Assembly (NCBI RefSeq): GCF_013113715.1
Contig: NZ_CP053344.1
Coordinates: forward strand, 3,286,001-3,350,000
Source of the DNA: Herbiconiux sp. SALV-R1
Lineage (GTDB): Bacteria; Actinomycetota; Actinomycetes; Actinomycetales; Microbacteriaceae
Direction of reading: 5' to 3'
DNA: 64,000 bases
Part shown: positions 51,452 through 59,889 of the stretch, piece after piece
Numbering within the stretch: position 1 is the stretch's first letter
How the letters are laid out: each line of letters opens with the position of its first letter
Translations under genes and position numbers: made by a program
The notes under the pieces: model-generated
What the model saw: only the letters and a program-made list of their open reading frames with translations
The model's database searches: none
What the model was told of the DNA's origin: nothing

Positions 51452-53032
51452 TCAGTCGGCGACGGGCGCGGCAGGCGCAGCCGCGGGGGCGGGGCGGCCC
51501 GTGGGGCGGGTGGTGCGGAGGGTGCGGTGGACGACGAGCCAGGCGGTGGCGATGAGGGCGACGGCGATGGTGGAGGTGACGCCGATGCCGCTCTCGAACG
51601 CGGCCTTCGCGGAGGCGACGAGCGTCTCACCGGCGCTGCCCGGCAGCGACGAGGCCGCACTCATCGCGCCGCCCAGGGTCTCGCCCGCGGCGCGGTCGGC
51701 CGCCGGGTCGAGTCCCGACGGCACCACGACGTTCGCCCGGTAGAACGCCGAGAGCACGGCGCCGAGCACCGCGGTGCCGAGCACGACCCCGAGCTCGTAC
51801 GCGGTCTCGGAGATACCCGCGGCGGCACCCGCCTTCTCCTCCGGCACCGAGGCGAGGATGACGTCGTTCGAGATGGTCTCCGCGAACGAGACCCCGAACG
51901 AGAGCACCACGAACGCGATCGCCACCACCATCGCCGTGAGGTCGTGCTGGAACAGCACCACCATCGCGAAACCGGCCGCCGTGCAGCTCAGGCCCCCGAG
52001 CACCACCGACCGCGGGCTGAGGCGCCGCACGAGAACGGCAGCGAGCATCCCGGCGCCGATGCCCACGAGAGTGGCGGGCAGCAGCAGCAGACCCGAGTCG
52101 AGCGGACTCAGCCCCAGCACGAGCTGCAGGTGCTGCGACGCGAAGAACAGGAAGCCGACCAGGCTGAACACGCTGAGGAAGTTCGCCACGATCGACCCGG
52201 CGAACGGCGCGTTGGCGAACAGCGCGAGATCGAGCAGCGGGTTCGGGATGCGGCGCTGCCGCCGCACGAACAGCGCACCCACCACAAGCCCCACGACCAC
52301 GGCGGCGACCCCCGCCACGGTGATGCCGTCGTGGGCGAGCTGCTTGATGCCGAAGACGAAGGGGGTGAGGGCAGCCAGCGAGAGCACGACGCTCAGCACG
52401 TCGATGCGCCCCGGGTTCGGGTCGCGCGACTCGGGGATGAACACGAAGCCGAGCGCGAGCAGCGGGATGAGCACGGGCACCGCGAGCAGGAACACCGAGC
52501 CCCAGGCGAAGTGCTCGAGCAGGATGCCGCCCACGATCGGGCCGAGGCTCGACCCGGCGGCGAAACCACCCGCCCAGATGGCGATGGCCATGGTGCGCTC
52601 GCGAGCATCCGTGAAGATGTTGCGCAGCAGCGACAGGGTCGAGGGCATGAGCATGGCGCCGAAGAACGCCATGAGGGCGCGGGCGGCGATGAGCAGCTCG
52701 GCGCTCGGGGCGAAGGCCGCGGCGGCCGAGACGAGGGCGAAGCCGGTGGCGCCGATCATGAGCAGGCGGCGCCGGCCGACGCGGTCGCCGACGGTGCCCA
52801 TCGCCACGAGGAGGCCGGCGAGGATGAGCGGGTAGACGTCGACGATCCAGAGCAGGGTCGTGCTGCTCGGGCCGAGGTCGCGACTGATCGACGGCAGGGC
52901 GAAGCTCAGCACGGTGTTGTCGACCGAGACGAGCAGCACAGGCAGCATCAGCAGCGCGAGCGAGACGTAGCGGTGCTTGTAGAGGGGCGCGGCGGCGCGG
53001 TCGAGGGTGGGCGCGGAGACGGGGGACTGCAT
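51452..53032 (-). CDS. MFS drug-efflux transporter, DHA2 (14-TM, QacA/SmvA-like)
   Basis: 526 residues with about 14 hydrophobic segments. LLVSVDNTVLSFALPSISRDL is the DHA2 motif D1, GTVGDRVGRRRLLMIGA is motif A, and WAGGFAAGSSLGPIVGGILLE is motif C, typical of drug/H+ antiporters. The C terminus is Pro/Ala-rich. Divergent from a TetR repressor with a double operator, the classic arrangement for an inducible efflux pump. The exported compound is unknown; quaternary ammonium or cationic drugs are usual for SmvA-like pumps. Confidence 0.94.
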   Translation of the reverse strand: MQSPVSAPTLDRAAAPLYKHRYVSLALLMLPVLLVSVDNTVLSFALPSISRDLGPSSTTLLWIVDVYPLILAGLLVAMGTVGDRVGRRRLLMIGATGFALVSAAAAFAPSAELLIAARALMAFFGAMLMPSTLSLLRNIFTDARERTMAIAIWAGGFAAGSSLGPIVGGILLEHFAWGSVFLLAVPVLIPLLALGFVFIPESRDPNPGRIDVLSVVLSLAALTPFVFGIKQLAHDGITVAGVAAVVVGLVVGALFVRRQRRIPNPLLDLALFANAPFAGSIVANFLSVFSLVGFLFFASQHLQLVLGLSPLDSGLLLLPATLVGIGAGMLAAVLVRRLSPRSVVLGGLSCTAAGFAMVVLFQHDLTAMVVAIAFVVLSFGVSFAETISNDVILASVPEEKAGAAAGISETAYELGVVLGTAVLGAVLSAFYRANVVVPSGLDPAADRAAGETLGGAMSAASSLPGSAGETLVASAKAAFESGIGVTSTIAVALIATAWLVVHRTLRTTRPTGRPAPAAAPAAPVAD

Positions 53033-53055
53033 GGTGTGACCTGTTACGTGCGAGT

Positions 53056-53108
53056 TTTACTGCACCATTCGGTGCAGCAAAGTCACTGTACCAAACAGTG
53101 CAGTAAAC
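53056..53108. promoter_or_regulatory. double TetR operator
   Basis: CTGCACC-ATTC-GGTGCAG (53060-53077) and CACTGT-ACCAA-ACAGTG (53084-53100) are two palindromes of the same half-site type. The whole region is also framed by TTTACTGCAC (53056-53065) and GTGCAGTAAA (53099-53108), a perfect outer pair. It fills the 83-bp gap between the MFS and TetR starts, so both promoters would be repressed together. Confidence 0.85.
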
Positions 53109-53115
53109 TTCAACG

Positions 53116-53661
53116 ATGGCCCAGCACAAGGACAACGCCCGCGAGACGATCCTCACGGCGTTCCAGAACCTGCTGATCGAATCGCGCGGCACCTCGGCGA
53201 GCCTCGACGAGGTCGCCCGCCGCGCCGGCGTCACCAAGGGCGGGCTGCTCTACCACTTCGGCTCGCGCCGCGCCCTCGAAGACGCGCTCGTCGACCGCCT
53301 CGAAGCCGTGGCAGCGGAGGACCTCGAACGGATGCGCACCGCACCGGGCGGCGCCCTCGCCTATTACCTCCCCCTCAGCGACTACATCGACAGCCCCCTC
53401 GACCGGGCCACCGTGGCGGTCGGCTTCCTCGCCCATGACCACGAGCGCGCCCGCACGCTGCTCGCGACCCTCCGCTCCCGGCACCAGGAGCTCATCGCCG
53501 CCGATCTCGGCGACCCCCTGCTCGCCCGCGTCGCCCTCCTGCTCGGCGACGGTCTCTACTACGAGGCACTCACCACGGGCACCGTGCCGGGCGACGAGGT
53601 CGCCATCATCGACTTCGTCGACCGCCTCCGCGCCACGCCGCCGCCCGGCGCCGGAATTTAG
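53116..53661 (+). CDS. TetR-family repressor of the MFS pump
   Basis: 181 residues. The N-terminal HTH is RETILTAFQNLLIESRGTSASLDEVARRAGVTKGGLLYHFGSRRAL (about 9-54), with the YHF signature. The C-terminal domain (YLPLSDYIDSPLDRATVAVGFL, ALLLGDGLYYEALTTG) resembles TetR_C_37-type ligand pockets. Divergent from the pump with a double palindromic operator between; repression relieved by a pump substrate is the expected circuit. Confidence 0.93.
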   Translation: MAQHKDNARETILTAFQNLLIESRGTSASLDEVARRAGVTKGGLLYHFGSRRALEDALVDRLEAVAAEDLERMRTAPGGALAYYLPLSDYIDSPLDRATVAVGFLAHDHERARTLLATLRSRHQELIAADLGDPLLARVALLLGDGLYYEALTTGTVPGDEVAIIDFVDRLRATPPPGAGI

Positions 53662-53687
53662 TTGTGGCTACAAGTGTTTGAGAACGC

Positions 53688-54560
53688 ATGACGACTGCCG
53701 CCGACCTCCTCGCCCCCGACACCGCGATGGGAGCCGTGACTCTGCGCGTCGGCGACCTCGACCGCATGGTCGGGTACTACCGCGACGCCGTGCTGCTCGA
53801 CGTCATCTCGCAGCTCGGCGGCACGGCGCTGCTCGGCCGCGACGGCGTGCCCCTGCTCGTGCTGCAGCACGCGCCCGAGCTGAGGAGCGCCGAGCCCCGC
53901 TCGGCTGGGCTCTTCCACACGGCGATCGTGTTCGAGACCGAGCAGGCCCTCGCCGCAGCCGTGTACTCGGTGGCGTCACGCTTCCCGCACAGCTTCACCG
54001 GATCATCCGATCACCTAGTGTCGAAGGCGTTCTACTTCACCGACCCCGAAGGCAATGGGGTCGAGCTCTACTGGGACCGCGACCGCACGCAGTGGAGCTG
54101 GGCCCACGGACAGGTCGAGATGTCGACGATCTTCCTCGACCCGAACGGCTACCTGCAGGAGCACCTCACCCAGGAGGCGCTCGACTCACCGCGCGCGGGA
54201 GGAGCATCCATCGGGCACGTGCACCTCTCGGTGGGAGACGTGCCGCAGGCCCGCGACTTCTACGTCGACAAGCTCGGCTTCGAGGTGACCGCCACCTACG
54301 GGCCGCAGGCGCTGTTCGTGTCGGCGGGCGGCTACCACCACCACATGGCGATGAACACCTGGAACTCGGCGGGCGCCGGCCGGCGCGGGCTGGCCCTGGG
54401 GCTCGGGCAGGTGGAGATCGTGCTTCCGGATGCCGACGAGGTCGCCGCCGCCGACGCCAGGCTGCGGCATCACGGTCTGCAGACCGCCGACGACGGACTC
54501 ACCGTGACGGTGAACGACCCCTGGGACAACACGATCGTGCTGCGGCCGGCCGCGGGCTGA
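53688..54560 (+). CDS. two-module VOC protein, catechol-2,3-dioxygenase-like (CatE type)
   Basis: 290 residues in two VOC halves. Module 1: VTLRVGDLDRMVGYYRDAVLLDV and the end FYFTDPEGNGVELYWDRDR. Module 2: GHVHLSVGDVPQARDFYVDKLGFEV and GGYHHHMAMNTWNSAG. Metal ligands H (GHVHLS), H (YHHHMA) and E are plausible, as in Bacillus CatE. The second half ends NDPWDNTIVL, in which the usual final Glu is replaced by Thr. Ring cleavage of a catechol is therefore possible but not sure. It follows TetR by 26 bp and may be co-transcribed. Confidence 0.85.
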   Translation: MTTAADLLAPDTAMGAVTLRVGDLDRMVGYYRDAVLLDVISQLGGTALLGRDGVPLLVLQHAPELRSAEPRSAGLFHTAIVFETEQALAAAVYSVASRFPHSFTGSSDHLVSKAFYFTDPEGNGVELYWDRDRTQWSWAHGQVEMSTIFLDPNGYLQEHLTQEALDSPRAGGASIGHVHLSVGDVPQARDFYVDKLGFEVTATYGPQALFVSAGGYHHHMAMNTWNSAGAGRRGLALGLGQVEIVLPDADEVAAADARLRHHGLQTADDGLTVTVNDPWDNTIVLRPAAG

Positions 54561-54566
54561 GCCCGC

Positions 54567-54839
54567 TCACGACCGCGCAGTCACCAGCTCCCGGGCGGCC
54601 TCGGCGCCCTCGGGCGTGAAGGTGTAGACGCGGCGGCGATGCAGCTGGGTGGTGACGTTCTCCTCCCACGCCGAGCTGATCCAGCCCTGCGCCTCGAGCC
54701 GCTCCAGAATCGGGTAGACGGTGCCGGAAGGGCGCCCACTGCGCTTCATGAGGTCGAACCCGAAGGCGGTGCCGCCGCTCTCGAGCAGGAGCGACAGCAG
54801 GTCGAGAGTGGGGGCGGTCACGCGCTTCAGCGGTTCCAT
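54567..54839 (-). CDS. small PadR-family transcriptional regulator
   Basis: 90 residues from ATG 54839. Winged helix TAPTLDLLSLLLESGGTAFGFDLMKRSGRPSGTVYPILERLEAQGWISSAWEE with the PadR hallmark SGTVYPILERLE (about 37-48), then RRRVYTFTPEGAEAARELV. It is of the short (s-PadR) class without a long C-terminal dimerisation domain. Convergent with the VOC gene (6-bp gap); target unknown. Confidence 0.9.
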   Translation of the reverse strand: MEPLKRVTAPTLDLLSLLLESGGTAFGFDLMKRSGRPSGTVYPILERLEAQGWISSAWEENVTTQLHRRRVYTFTPEGAEAARELVTARS

Positions 54840-54858
54840 ACCCCCACCCTGCCATCGA

Positions 54859-56355
54859 TCAGGCGGGGATGCCCGCCTGCTCGGGCGAGACGTCGGCGCC
54901 CGGGGCCGAGGGCTCGAGCGCTGCCGCGACGCGCTGCGAGAGCTCGGGATCGACCTTCGCCCAGTAGTCGAGCACGCGCACGCGCAGCTCGGGGATGGTG
55001 ACCTTCGAGACGTGGCCCGCGATGTTCTTCACCAGGCGCTCGCGCGCCGCGTCGTCGAGCACCTCGCGCACGAGGGTGCCGGCCTGGCCGAAGTCGTCGT
55101 CTTCGGCGTGCAGGGTAGCGGCGCTGCGCACGAGTGCGCCATCCGACTCCCAGCCGGAGTCGTCGCCGTGCTTGGCCGGGTCGGCGTGCGGGCCACCGAA
55201 GGAGTTCGGGGCGTACACCGGCTGCGACGCGTCTTTGAAGCCGAAGCGCATGGCGCCGTCTTTCGAGTAGCTGTTCTCGTGCAGCGGGGCGTTCACCGGC
55301 AGCTGGGCGTGGTTGGTGCCCACGCGGTAGCGGTGCGCATCCGCATAGCTGAAGATGCGGGCGAGCAGCATCTTGTCGGGGCTGGCCGCGATGCCGGGAA
55401 CGAAGTTCGAGGGGGCGAAAGTCGCCTGCTCGATCTGCGCGAAGTAGTTCTCGGGGTTGCGGTTGAGGGTCATGGTGCCGACCTCGATGAGGGGGTAGTC
55501 GCCGTGCGGCCAGACCTTCGTGAGATCGAACGGGTTGAACCGGTAGCCGGCAGCGTCGGCGTAGGGCATGACCTGCACCGAGAGGGTCCAGGTGGGGAAG
55601 TCGCCGCGGTCGATGGCCTCGGAGAGGTCGCGGATGTGGAAGTCGGCGTCTTCACCGGCGATCTGGTCGGCGGCGGCCTGGGAGAGGATCTCGATGCCCT
55701 GGTTGGTCTTGAAGTGGTACTTCACCCAGAACTTCTCGCCCGCGGCGTTGATCCACTGGTAGGTGTGCGAGCCGAAGCCGTCCATGTGGCGCCAGGAGGC
55801 GGGCAGGCCGCGGTCGCCCATCAGCCAGGTGACCTGGTGGGCCGATTCGGGCGAGAGGGTCCAGAAGTCCCACTGCATGTTGTGGTCGCGCAGGTGGCTG
55901 CCGGGCAGGCGCTTCTGCGAACGGATGAAGTCGGGGAACTTGATGCCGTCGCGGATGAAGAACACCGGGGTGTTGTTGCCGACGAGGTCGTAGTTGCCCT
56001 CGTCGGTGTAGAACTTCAGCGCGAAGCCGCGGGGGTCGCGCCAGGTGTCGGGCGAGCCCTGCTCGCCGGCGACGGTCGAGAAGCGGGCGAGCATGTCGAC
56101 CTTGGCGCCGGGCTGGAACAGCGACGCCCGGGTGTAGGCGCTCACGTCGCCGGTGGTCTCGAAGGTGCCGAACGCCCCGCCGCCCTTCGCGTGCACGACG
56201 CGCTCCGGAACCCGCTCGCGGTTGAACTGAGCGAGCTTCTCCACCAGGTAGTGGTCGTGGAGCACGACGGGGCCGTCGGCGCCGACGCTCTGCGAGTGGT
56301 CGTCGCTCGCGACGGGGGCTCCCGCGTTCGTGGTGGTGAAGTTCTGGTCGGTCAT
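54859..56355 (-). CDS. katA: clade-3-type monofunctional catalase KatA
   Basis: 498 residues from ATG 56355; the longer frame runs back through furA and was rejected. It decomposes hydrogen peroxide. Active-site His 55 is in [15 protein letters not shown], Asn in [13 protein letters not shown], and the heme-ligand Tyr in [40 protein letters not shown] is the catalase signature region. Length is that of small-subunit catalases. It sits 47 bp after furA on the same strand. Confidence 0.97.
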   Translation of the reverse strand: MTDQNFTTTNAGAPVASDDHSQSVGADGPVVLHDHYLVEKLAQFNRERVPERVVHAKGGGAFGTFETTGDVSAYTRASLFQPGAKVDMLARFSTVAGEQGSPDTWRDPRGFALKFYTDEGNYDLVGNNTPVFFIRDGIKFPDFIRSQKRLPGSHLRDHNMQWDFWTLSPESAHQVTWLMGDRGLPASWRHMDGFGSHTYQWINAAGEKFWVKYHFKTNQGIEILSQAAADQIAGEDADFHIRDLSEAIDRGDFPTWTLSVQVMPYADAAGYRFNPFDLTKVWPHGDYPLIEVGTMTLNRNPENYFAQIEQATFAPSNFVPGIAASPDKMLLARIFSYADAHRYRVGTNHAQLPVNAPLHENSYSKDGAMRFGFKDASQPVYAPNSFGGPHADPAKHGDDSGWESDGALVRSAATLHAEDDDFGQAGTLVREVLDDAARERLVKNIAGHVSKVTIPELRVRVLDYWAKVDPELSQRVAAALEPSAPGADVSPEQAGIPA

Positions 56356-56402
56356 GTAGTCCTCGGTTCCGTCTGACGTGACGTGGTGTGTCGGATGGGT
56401 GT

Positions 56403-56825
56403 TCAGTGCTGCTGCGACTGGCAGGCGGGGCACAGGCCCCAGAAGGTGACCTCGGCGGTGTCGATGACGAAGCCGCCCGTCGACGACGGCGCGAGACAGG
56501 GCGCCGCCCCGTGAACGCACTCGACGTCGGCGACAGCTCCGCACGAGGTGCACACCACGTGGTGGTGGTTGTCACCGATGCGTCGCTCGTAGAGCGCCGG
56601 CGAGCCCGCGGGCTCGATGCGCCTGATGAGCCCCGCGTTCGCGAGCGCGTTCAGCACCACGTAGACCGCCTGCAGCGAGGTGCCCGGAAGCTCCCCCTGC
56701 ACCGAGCGGTGCACCGTGTCGGCATCGGAGTGCGGCGCGCGCTCGAGGGCGGTGAGCACCGCCAGCCGCTGGCCGGTAACCCGCAGCCCCGCATCACGGA
56801 TGCGCGTCTCCAGGTCGGTGGCCAT
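56403..56825 (-). CDS. furA: Fur-family regulator FurA/CatR type
   Basis: 140 residues. Winged helix [33 protein letters not shown] (10-42); ferric-uptake metal motif [10 protein letters not shown] with C92/C95, and C132/C135 in GLCPACQ, a complete structural-zinc set. Position directly before katA is the classic peroxide-sensing FurA/CatR arrangement of actinobacteria. A 41-bp perfect palindrome begins 8 bp upstream of its start and is the obvious autoregulatory operator. Confidence 0.95.
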   Translation of the reverse strand: MATDLETRIRDAGLRVTGQRLAVLTALERAPHSDADTVHRSVQGELPGTSLQAVYVVLNALANAGLIRRIEPAGSPALYERRIGDNHHHVVCTSCGAVADVECVHGAAPCLAPSSTGGFVIDTAEVTFWGLCPACQSQQH

Positions 56826-56833
56826 GAGACGAC

Positions 56834-56874
56834 GATACCCCCTAATTATGAACGGTTCATAATTAGGGGGTATC
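56834..56874. promoter_or_regulatory. 41-bp perfect palindrome, FurA operator candidate
   Basis: GATACCCCCTAATTATGAAC (56834-56853), one central G, then its exact reverse complement (56855-56874). The AT-rich core TTATGAAC-G-GTTCATAA has the odd-centred layout of Fur/PerR boxes, and CATAAT on the minus strand can be the furA -10. It lies just upstream of furA ATG 56825. Confidence 0.85.
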
Positions 56875-56890
56875 GCTCAGGTGGACGTCA

Positions 56891-56909
56891 GGTGCCCCTC
56901 AGGGGCGCC
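56891..56909. terminator. hairpin terminator after the nucleotidase gene
   Basis: GGTGCCCC-TCA-GGGGCGCC (one mismatch) lies 4 bp after the nucleotidase stop on the minus strand and before the furA palindrome. Confidence 0.6.
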
Positions 56910-56913
56910 CGGG

Positions 56914-59826
56914 TCAGCCCGCAGCGCAGGCGGTGAGCTCAGCCACCGCCGGCGAGAGGGTGAGGTCGCCACCGAGCAGGGTGACCTGCGTGGCCCCCAG
57001 CGCGGTGATCTGCGCGAGCGTGTCGGCCGGCACGCAGGTGCCCGGCACGGTGAACAACGGCGCGTCGACCTTCGGTGCGAGACCCGAGCCCGACAGGGCG
57101 TCGGGGAAGCTCTCACCGGTGGCGAGGAACACGCGGTTCGCGCTCTCGAAGAAGTGACCGTTGATGAGGCGCGACGACTCGTAGCGGTCGACGCCGCCGA
57201 GACGCACGGCCTTCGTGATCGCGCCGACCTCGCCGAAGATGCCCTTCGAGACCGACTTCTCGCCGCCCACCACCGAGATCTCGGCGGAGTCGAGGCCCTT
57301 CAGCAGAGCCTCGGTGGCGTCGTTTAGCGAGCCCGCGGTGCCGTTGACGAGAACCACGGGGCCCTCGCCGTCGATCGCCGCACCCGCCGACAGTGCGTCG
57401 GCAAAGTTGGCGCCGGCGGCCACGACGGCGACCGGTGCACCCGAGGGGAACGCGGTCTCCGCGACCTTGCGCGAGGTCTCGAAGCGGTCGGCTCCGTCGA
57501 TGCGGGTGACGTCGGCGAGGCCTGCAAGCTGCTCCTCGACCCCGGCCGAGACCGAGTTCGGACCACCGACGATGACGACGTTCTCGGGCGCCAGGCGCTC
57601 GATCTCGGCGGCGACGTCGGCGGGGAGCGCAGCGGCTGCGGTCAGCAGGATGGGCGCGTCGGCCTGGGCGGCGGCCGGAGCTGCCGACAGGGCGTCGGGG
57701 TAGGTCTCGCCGGAGGCCACGTAGACCGTCGCTGCACCTCCCGGGAAGCCGGCCTGCGAGGCGGCGACCGAGGTGGCGTAGCGGTTCTCGCCCGAGATGC
57801 GGTCGGTCGACGGCAGGCCGTCGGGCACCCGCACGGGGATGCGCACCACGGTGCCGCTCGGCTGAGCGGTGACCACGAGCTCGCTGGCGACGTGGGCGTC
57901 GGCGGGGACCTCGACGGTCAGGGTGGCGGAGCCGTCGGTCACCGCGGCGGGCTCGAAGGTGGCCGCGGAGCCCTCCCACGAGATCTCGAGCGAGGTGTTC
58001 TTCGGGCTGCCGAGCGACGTGAGGTCGAGGTTCGACACAGTGGCCGAGACGTCGGCCCCGATGACCGCCTCACCGGTCACCCCGGTGACCTCGGCCGCGT
58101 GACGGGCGAAGTCGGGGGTGAGGTTCGGGTTGGCCTCGAGGTAGGCGATCCAGGCGTCACGGTCGATCAGACCCGAGTCGCGGGTGTCGGTGCCGTTGGC
58201 GAACTCGCGGAAGTTGTCGCCTCCCTGCAGCAGGAAGTTGAACGAACCGATGCGGTAGCTCGCGGCGGGGTCGATCGGCGCACCGTCGATCCAGATGCCG
58301 GTGACGTGCTCGCCCTGGGCGGCAGCGCCGTCGTAGGTGTACTCGACGTTGTCGGAGAGACCGAGCTTCAGGAACGGACGCGACGGGATGGTGCCGTCGG
58401 GGTTGGTCTGCCACTGCTGCTCGAGAACGGTCTTGAACTGGGCGCCGGTGAGCGTCGTGGTCCAGAGGTTGTTCACGAACGGCAGCACCGCGTTCGCCTC
58501 GGCGTAGGTGATGACGCCGTCGTCGCCCTTGAGGAGCTCGGCGCGGAGGCCGCCCGGGTTCACGACACCGATGGTGGCGCCGCCGCGCTCGGGCGAGCCG
58601 AGCGAGGAGACCAGCGAGTCGGCGACCAGGTTGCCGAGGGTCGACTCCGAGGCGCGGTCGTCACGGCTGCCGCCGGTGTAGACGCCGTCGACGTAGGAGC
58701 CGCCGGCGAAGGCGGTCGTGATGTCGGCGGTGACCGAGCCCTTCGGCTGGTTGCCGATGACGGCGGCCTCGGCGAGGGCGGCGTCGGTGATGGTCTTCAC
58801 CTCGGCGACCCGCGGGTACGCGGCGACCAGGGCCGCGTCGTCGTCTCCGGTGCGCGCCACGTTCGCGGCGGTGTACGACGACACCGCCTTGGTGGTGGGG
58901 TCGACGGTGAGCACGACGTTGCCGATGTTCTCGCCGTACGAACCGGTCTGCACGACCGGGCGGGTCTTGCCCGCCTCGCCGGGCACCGGGCCGTCCCACG
59001 CGTACTGCTTGTGGGTGTGGCCGGTGAAGATCACGTCGACTGCCGCATCGGTCTTGGTGACGATGTCGGTGAAGGCGTTGTCGAGCTCGAGCTCGTCTTC
59101 GAGGCTGGCGCCGTCGGGCGTGCCCGCGCTCGCACCCTCGTGGTAGCTGGCGACGATGACGTCGGCCTCTCCGTTCGACTCGTCGCCGTCGGTGAGCTGA
59201 GCCGCGACGCGGTTGACGGCCTCGACCGGGTCTCCGAAGTCGAGGTCGGCGATGCCGCCGGGCGAGACCAGCGTGGGGGTCTCCTGCGTGATGGCGCCGA
59301 TGACGCCGATGCGCAGACCCTGCACCTCCTGGATGGAGTACTCGTCGAGGGCGGGGGTGGTCGTGCCCTTCTCGTAGACGTTCGCACCGAGGTAGTCCCA
59401 CTGCGCGTTGCGCGAACCGTCGGCACCGATGATGCGATCGGTGAGGTCGGCGTAGCCCTGGTCGAACTCGTGGTTACCCACCGCGCTGGTGGCGAGGTCG
59501 AGCGCGTTCAGCACGTCGATGGTGGGCTGGTCGTTCGAGACGCTCGAGGCGAACAGCGAGGCACCGACGTTGTCGCCGGACGAGACGAACAGCGAGTTCT
59601 CCTCGCCGTACTGCTCGCGCAGCTTCTCGATGGTTCCGGCGAACTTGACGGTGTTCGCGTCGATCCGGCCGTGGAAGTCGTTGATGTCGATGAGGCTGAT
59701 CTGGACGGGGTCGCCGGGGGCGGCCGATGCCGACGACGCGACCCCGATGAGGGGCGCCGCCATCAGCGCACCTCCGAGGACGGTCGCGAGTGCCGCCTTG
59801 AGCGGCCTCGACGCGGTGTGGGACAT
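56914..59826 (-). CDS. secreted 5'-nucleotidase with triple cell-wall-binding-2 repeats
   Basis: 970 residues from ATG 59826 (GAGGAG upstream). Signal peptide 1-36 ending ASSASA. Metallophosphoesterase domain (about 40-330): DINDFHGRID, SSGDNVGAS, GNHEFDQGY, GHTHKQYAW. 5'-nucleotidase C domain (about 360-560): GNLVADSL, VNPGGLRAEL, LLQGGDNFREF. Beta-rich spacer, then three CW_binding_2 repeats (about 680-970) with DRISGENRYATS, DRFETSRKVAE and DRYESSRLI. It hydrolyses extracellular nucleotides at the cell surface for phosphate or nucleoside salvage. It follows the nuclease gene by 63 bp, probably in one operon. Confidence 0.95.
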   Translation of the reverse strand: MSHTASRPLKAALATVLGGALMAAPLIGVASSASAAPGDPVQISLIDINDFHGRIDANTVKFAGTIEKLREQYGEENSLFVSSGDNVGASLFASSVSNDQPTIDVLNALDLATSAVGNHEFDQGYADLTDRIIGADGSRNAQWDYLGANVYEKGTTTPALDEYSIQEVQGLRIGVIGAITQETPTLVSPGGIADLDFGDPVEAVNRVAAQLTDGDESNGEADVIVASYHEGASAGTPDGASLEDELELDNAFTDIVTKTDAAVDVIFTGHTHKQYAWDGPVPGEAGKTRPVVQTGSYGENIGNVVLTVDPTTKAVSSYTAANVARTGDDDAALVAAYPRVAEVKTITDAALAEAAVIGNQPKGSVTADITTAFAGGSYVDGVYTGGSRDDRASESTLGNLVADSLVSSLGSPERGGATIGVVNPGGLRAELLKGDDGVITYAEANAVLPFVNNLWTTTLTGAQFKTVLEQQWQTNPDGTIPSRPFLKLGLSDNVEYTYDGAAAQGEHVTGIWIDGAPIDPAASYRIGSFNFLLQGGDNFREFANGTDTRDSGLIDRDAWIAYLEANPNLTPDFARHAAEVTGVTGEAVIGADVSATVSNLDLTSLGSPKNTSLEISWEGSAATFEPAAVTDGSATLTVEVPADAHVASELVVTAQPSGTVVRIPVRVPDGLPSTDRISGENRYATSVAASQAGFPGGAATVYVASGETYPDALSAAPAAAQADAPILLTAAAALPADVAAEIERLAPENVVIVGGPNSVSAGVEEQLAGLADVTRIDGADRFETSRKVAETAFPSGAPVAVVAAGANFADALSAGAAIDGEGPVVLVNGTAGSLNDATEALLKGLDSAEISVVGGEKSVSKGIFGEVGAITKAVRLGGVDRYESSRLINGHFFESANRVFLATGESFPDALSGSGLAPKVDAPLFTVPGTCVPADTLAQITALGATQVTLLGGDLTLSPAVAELTACAAG

Positions 59827-59889
59827 GGAACTCCTCTGTGATCGCTGGTTATCGGAAGGGGACGTGGGCGGGATGCTCGGCACGGGCGG

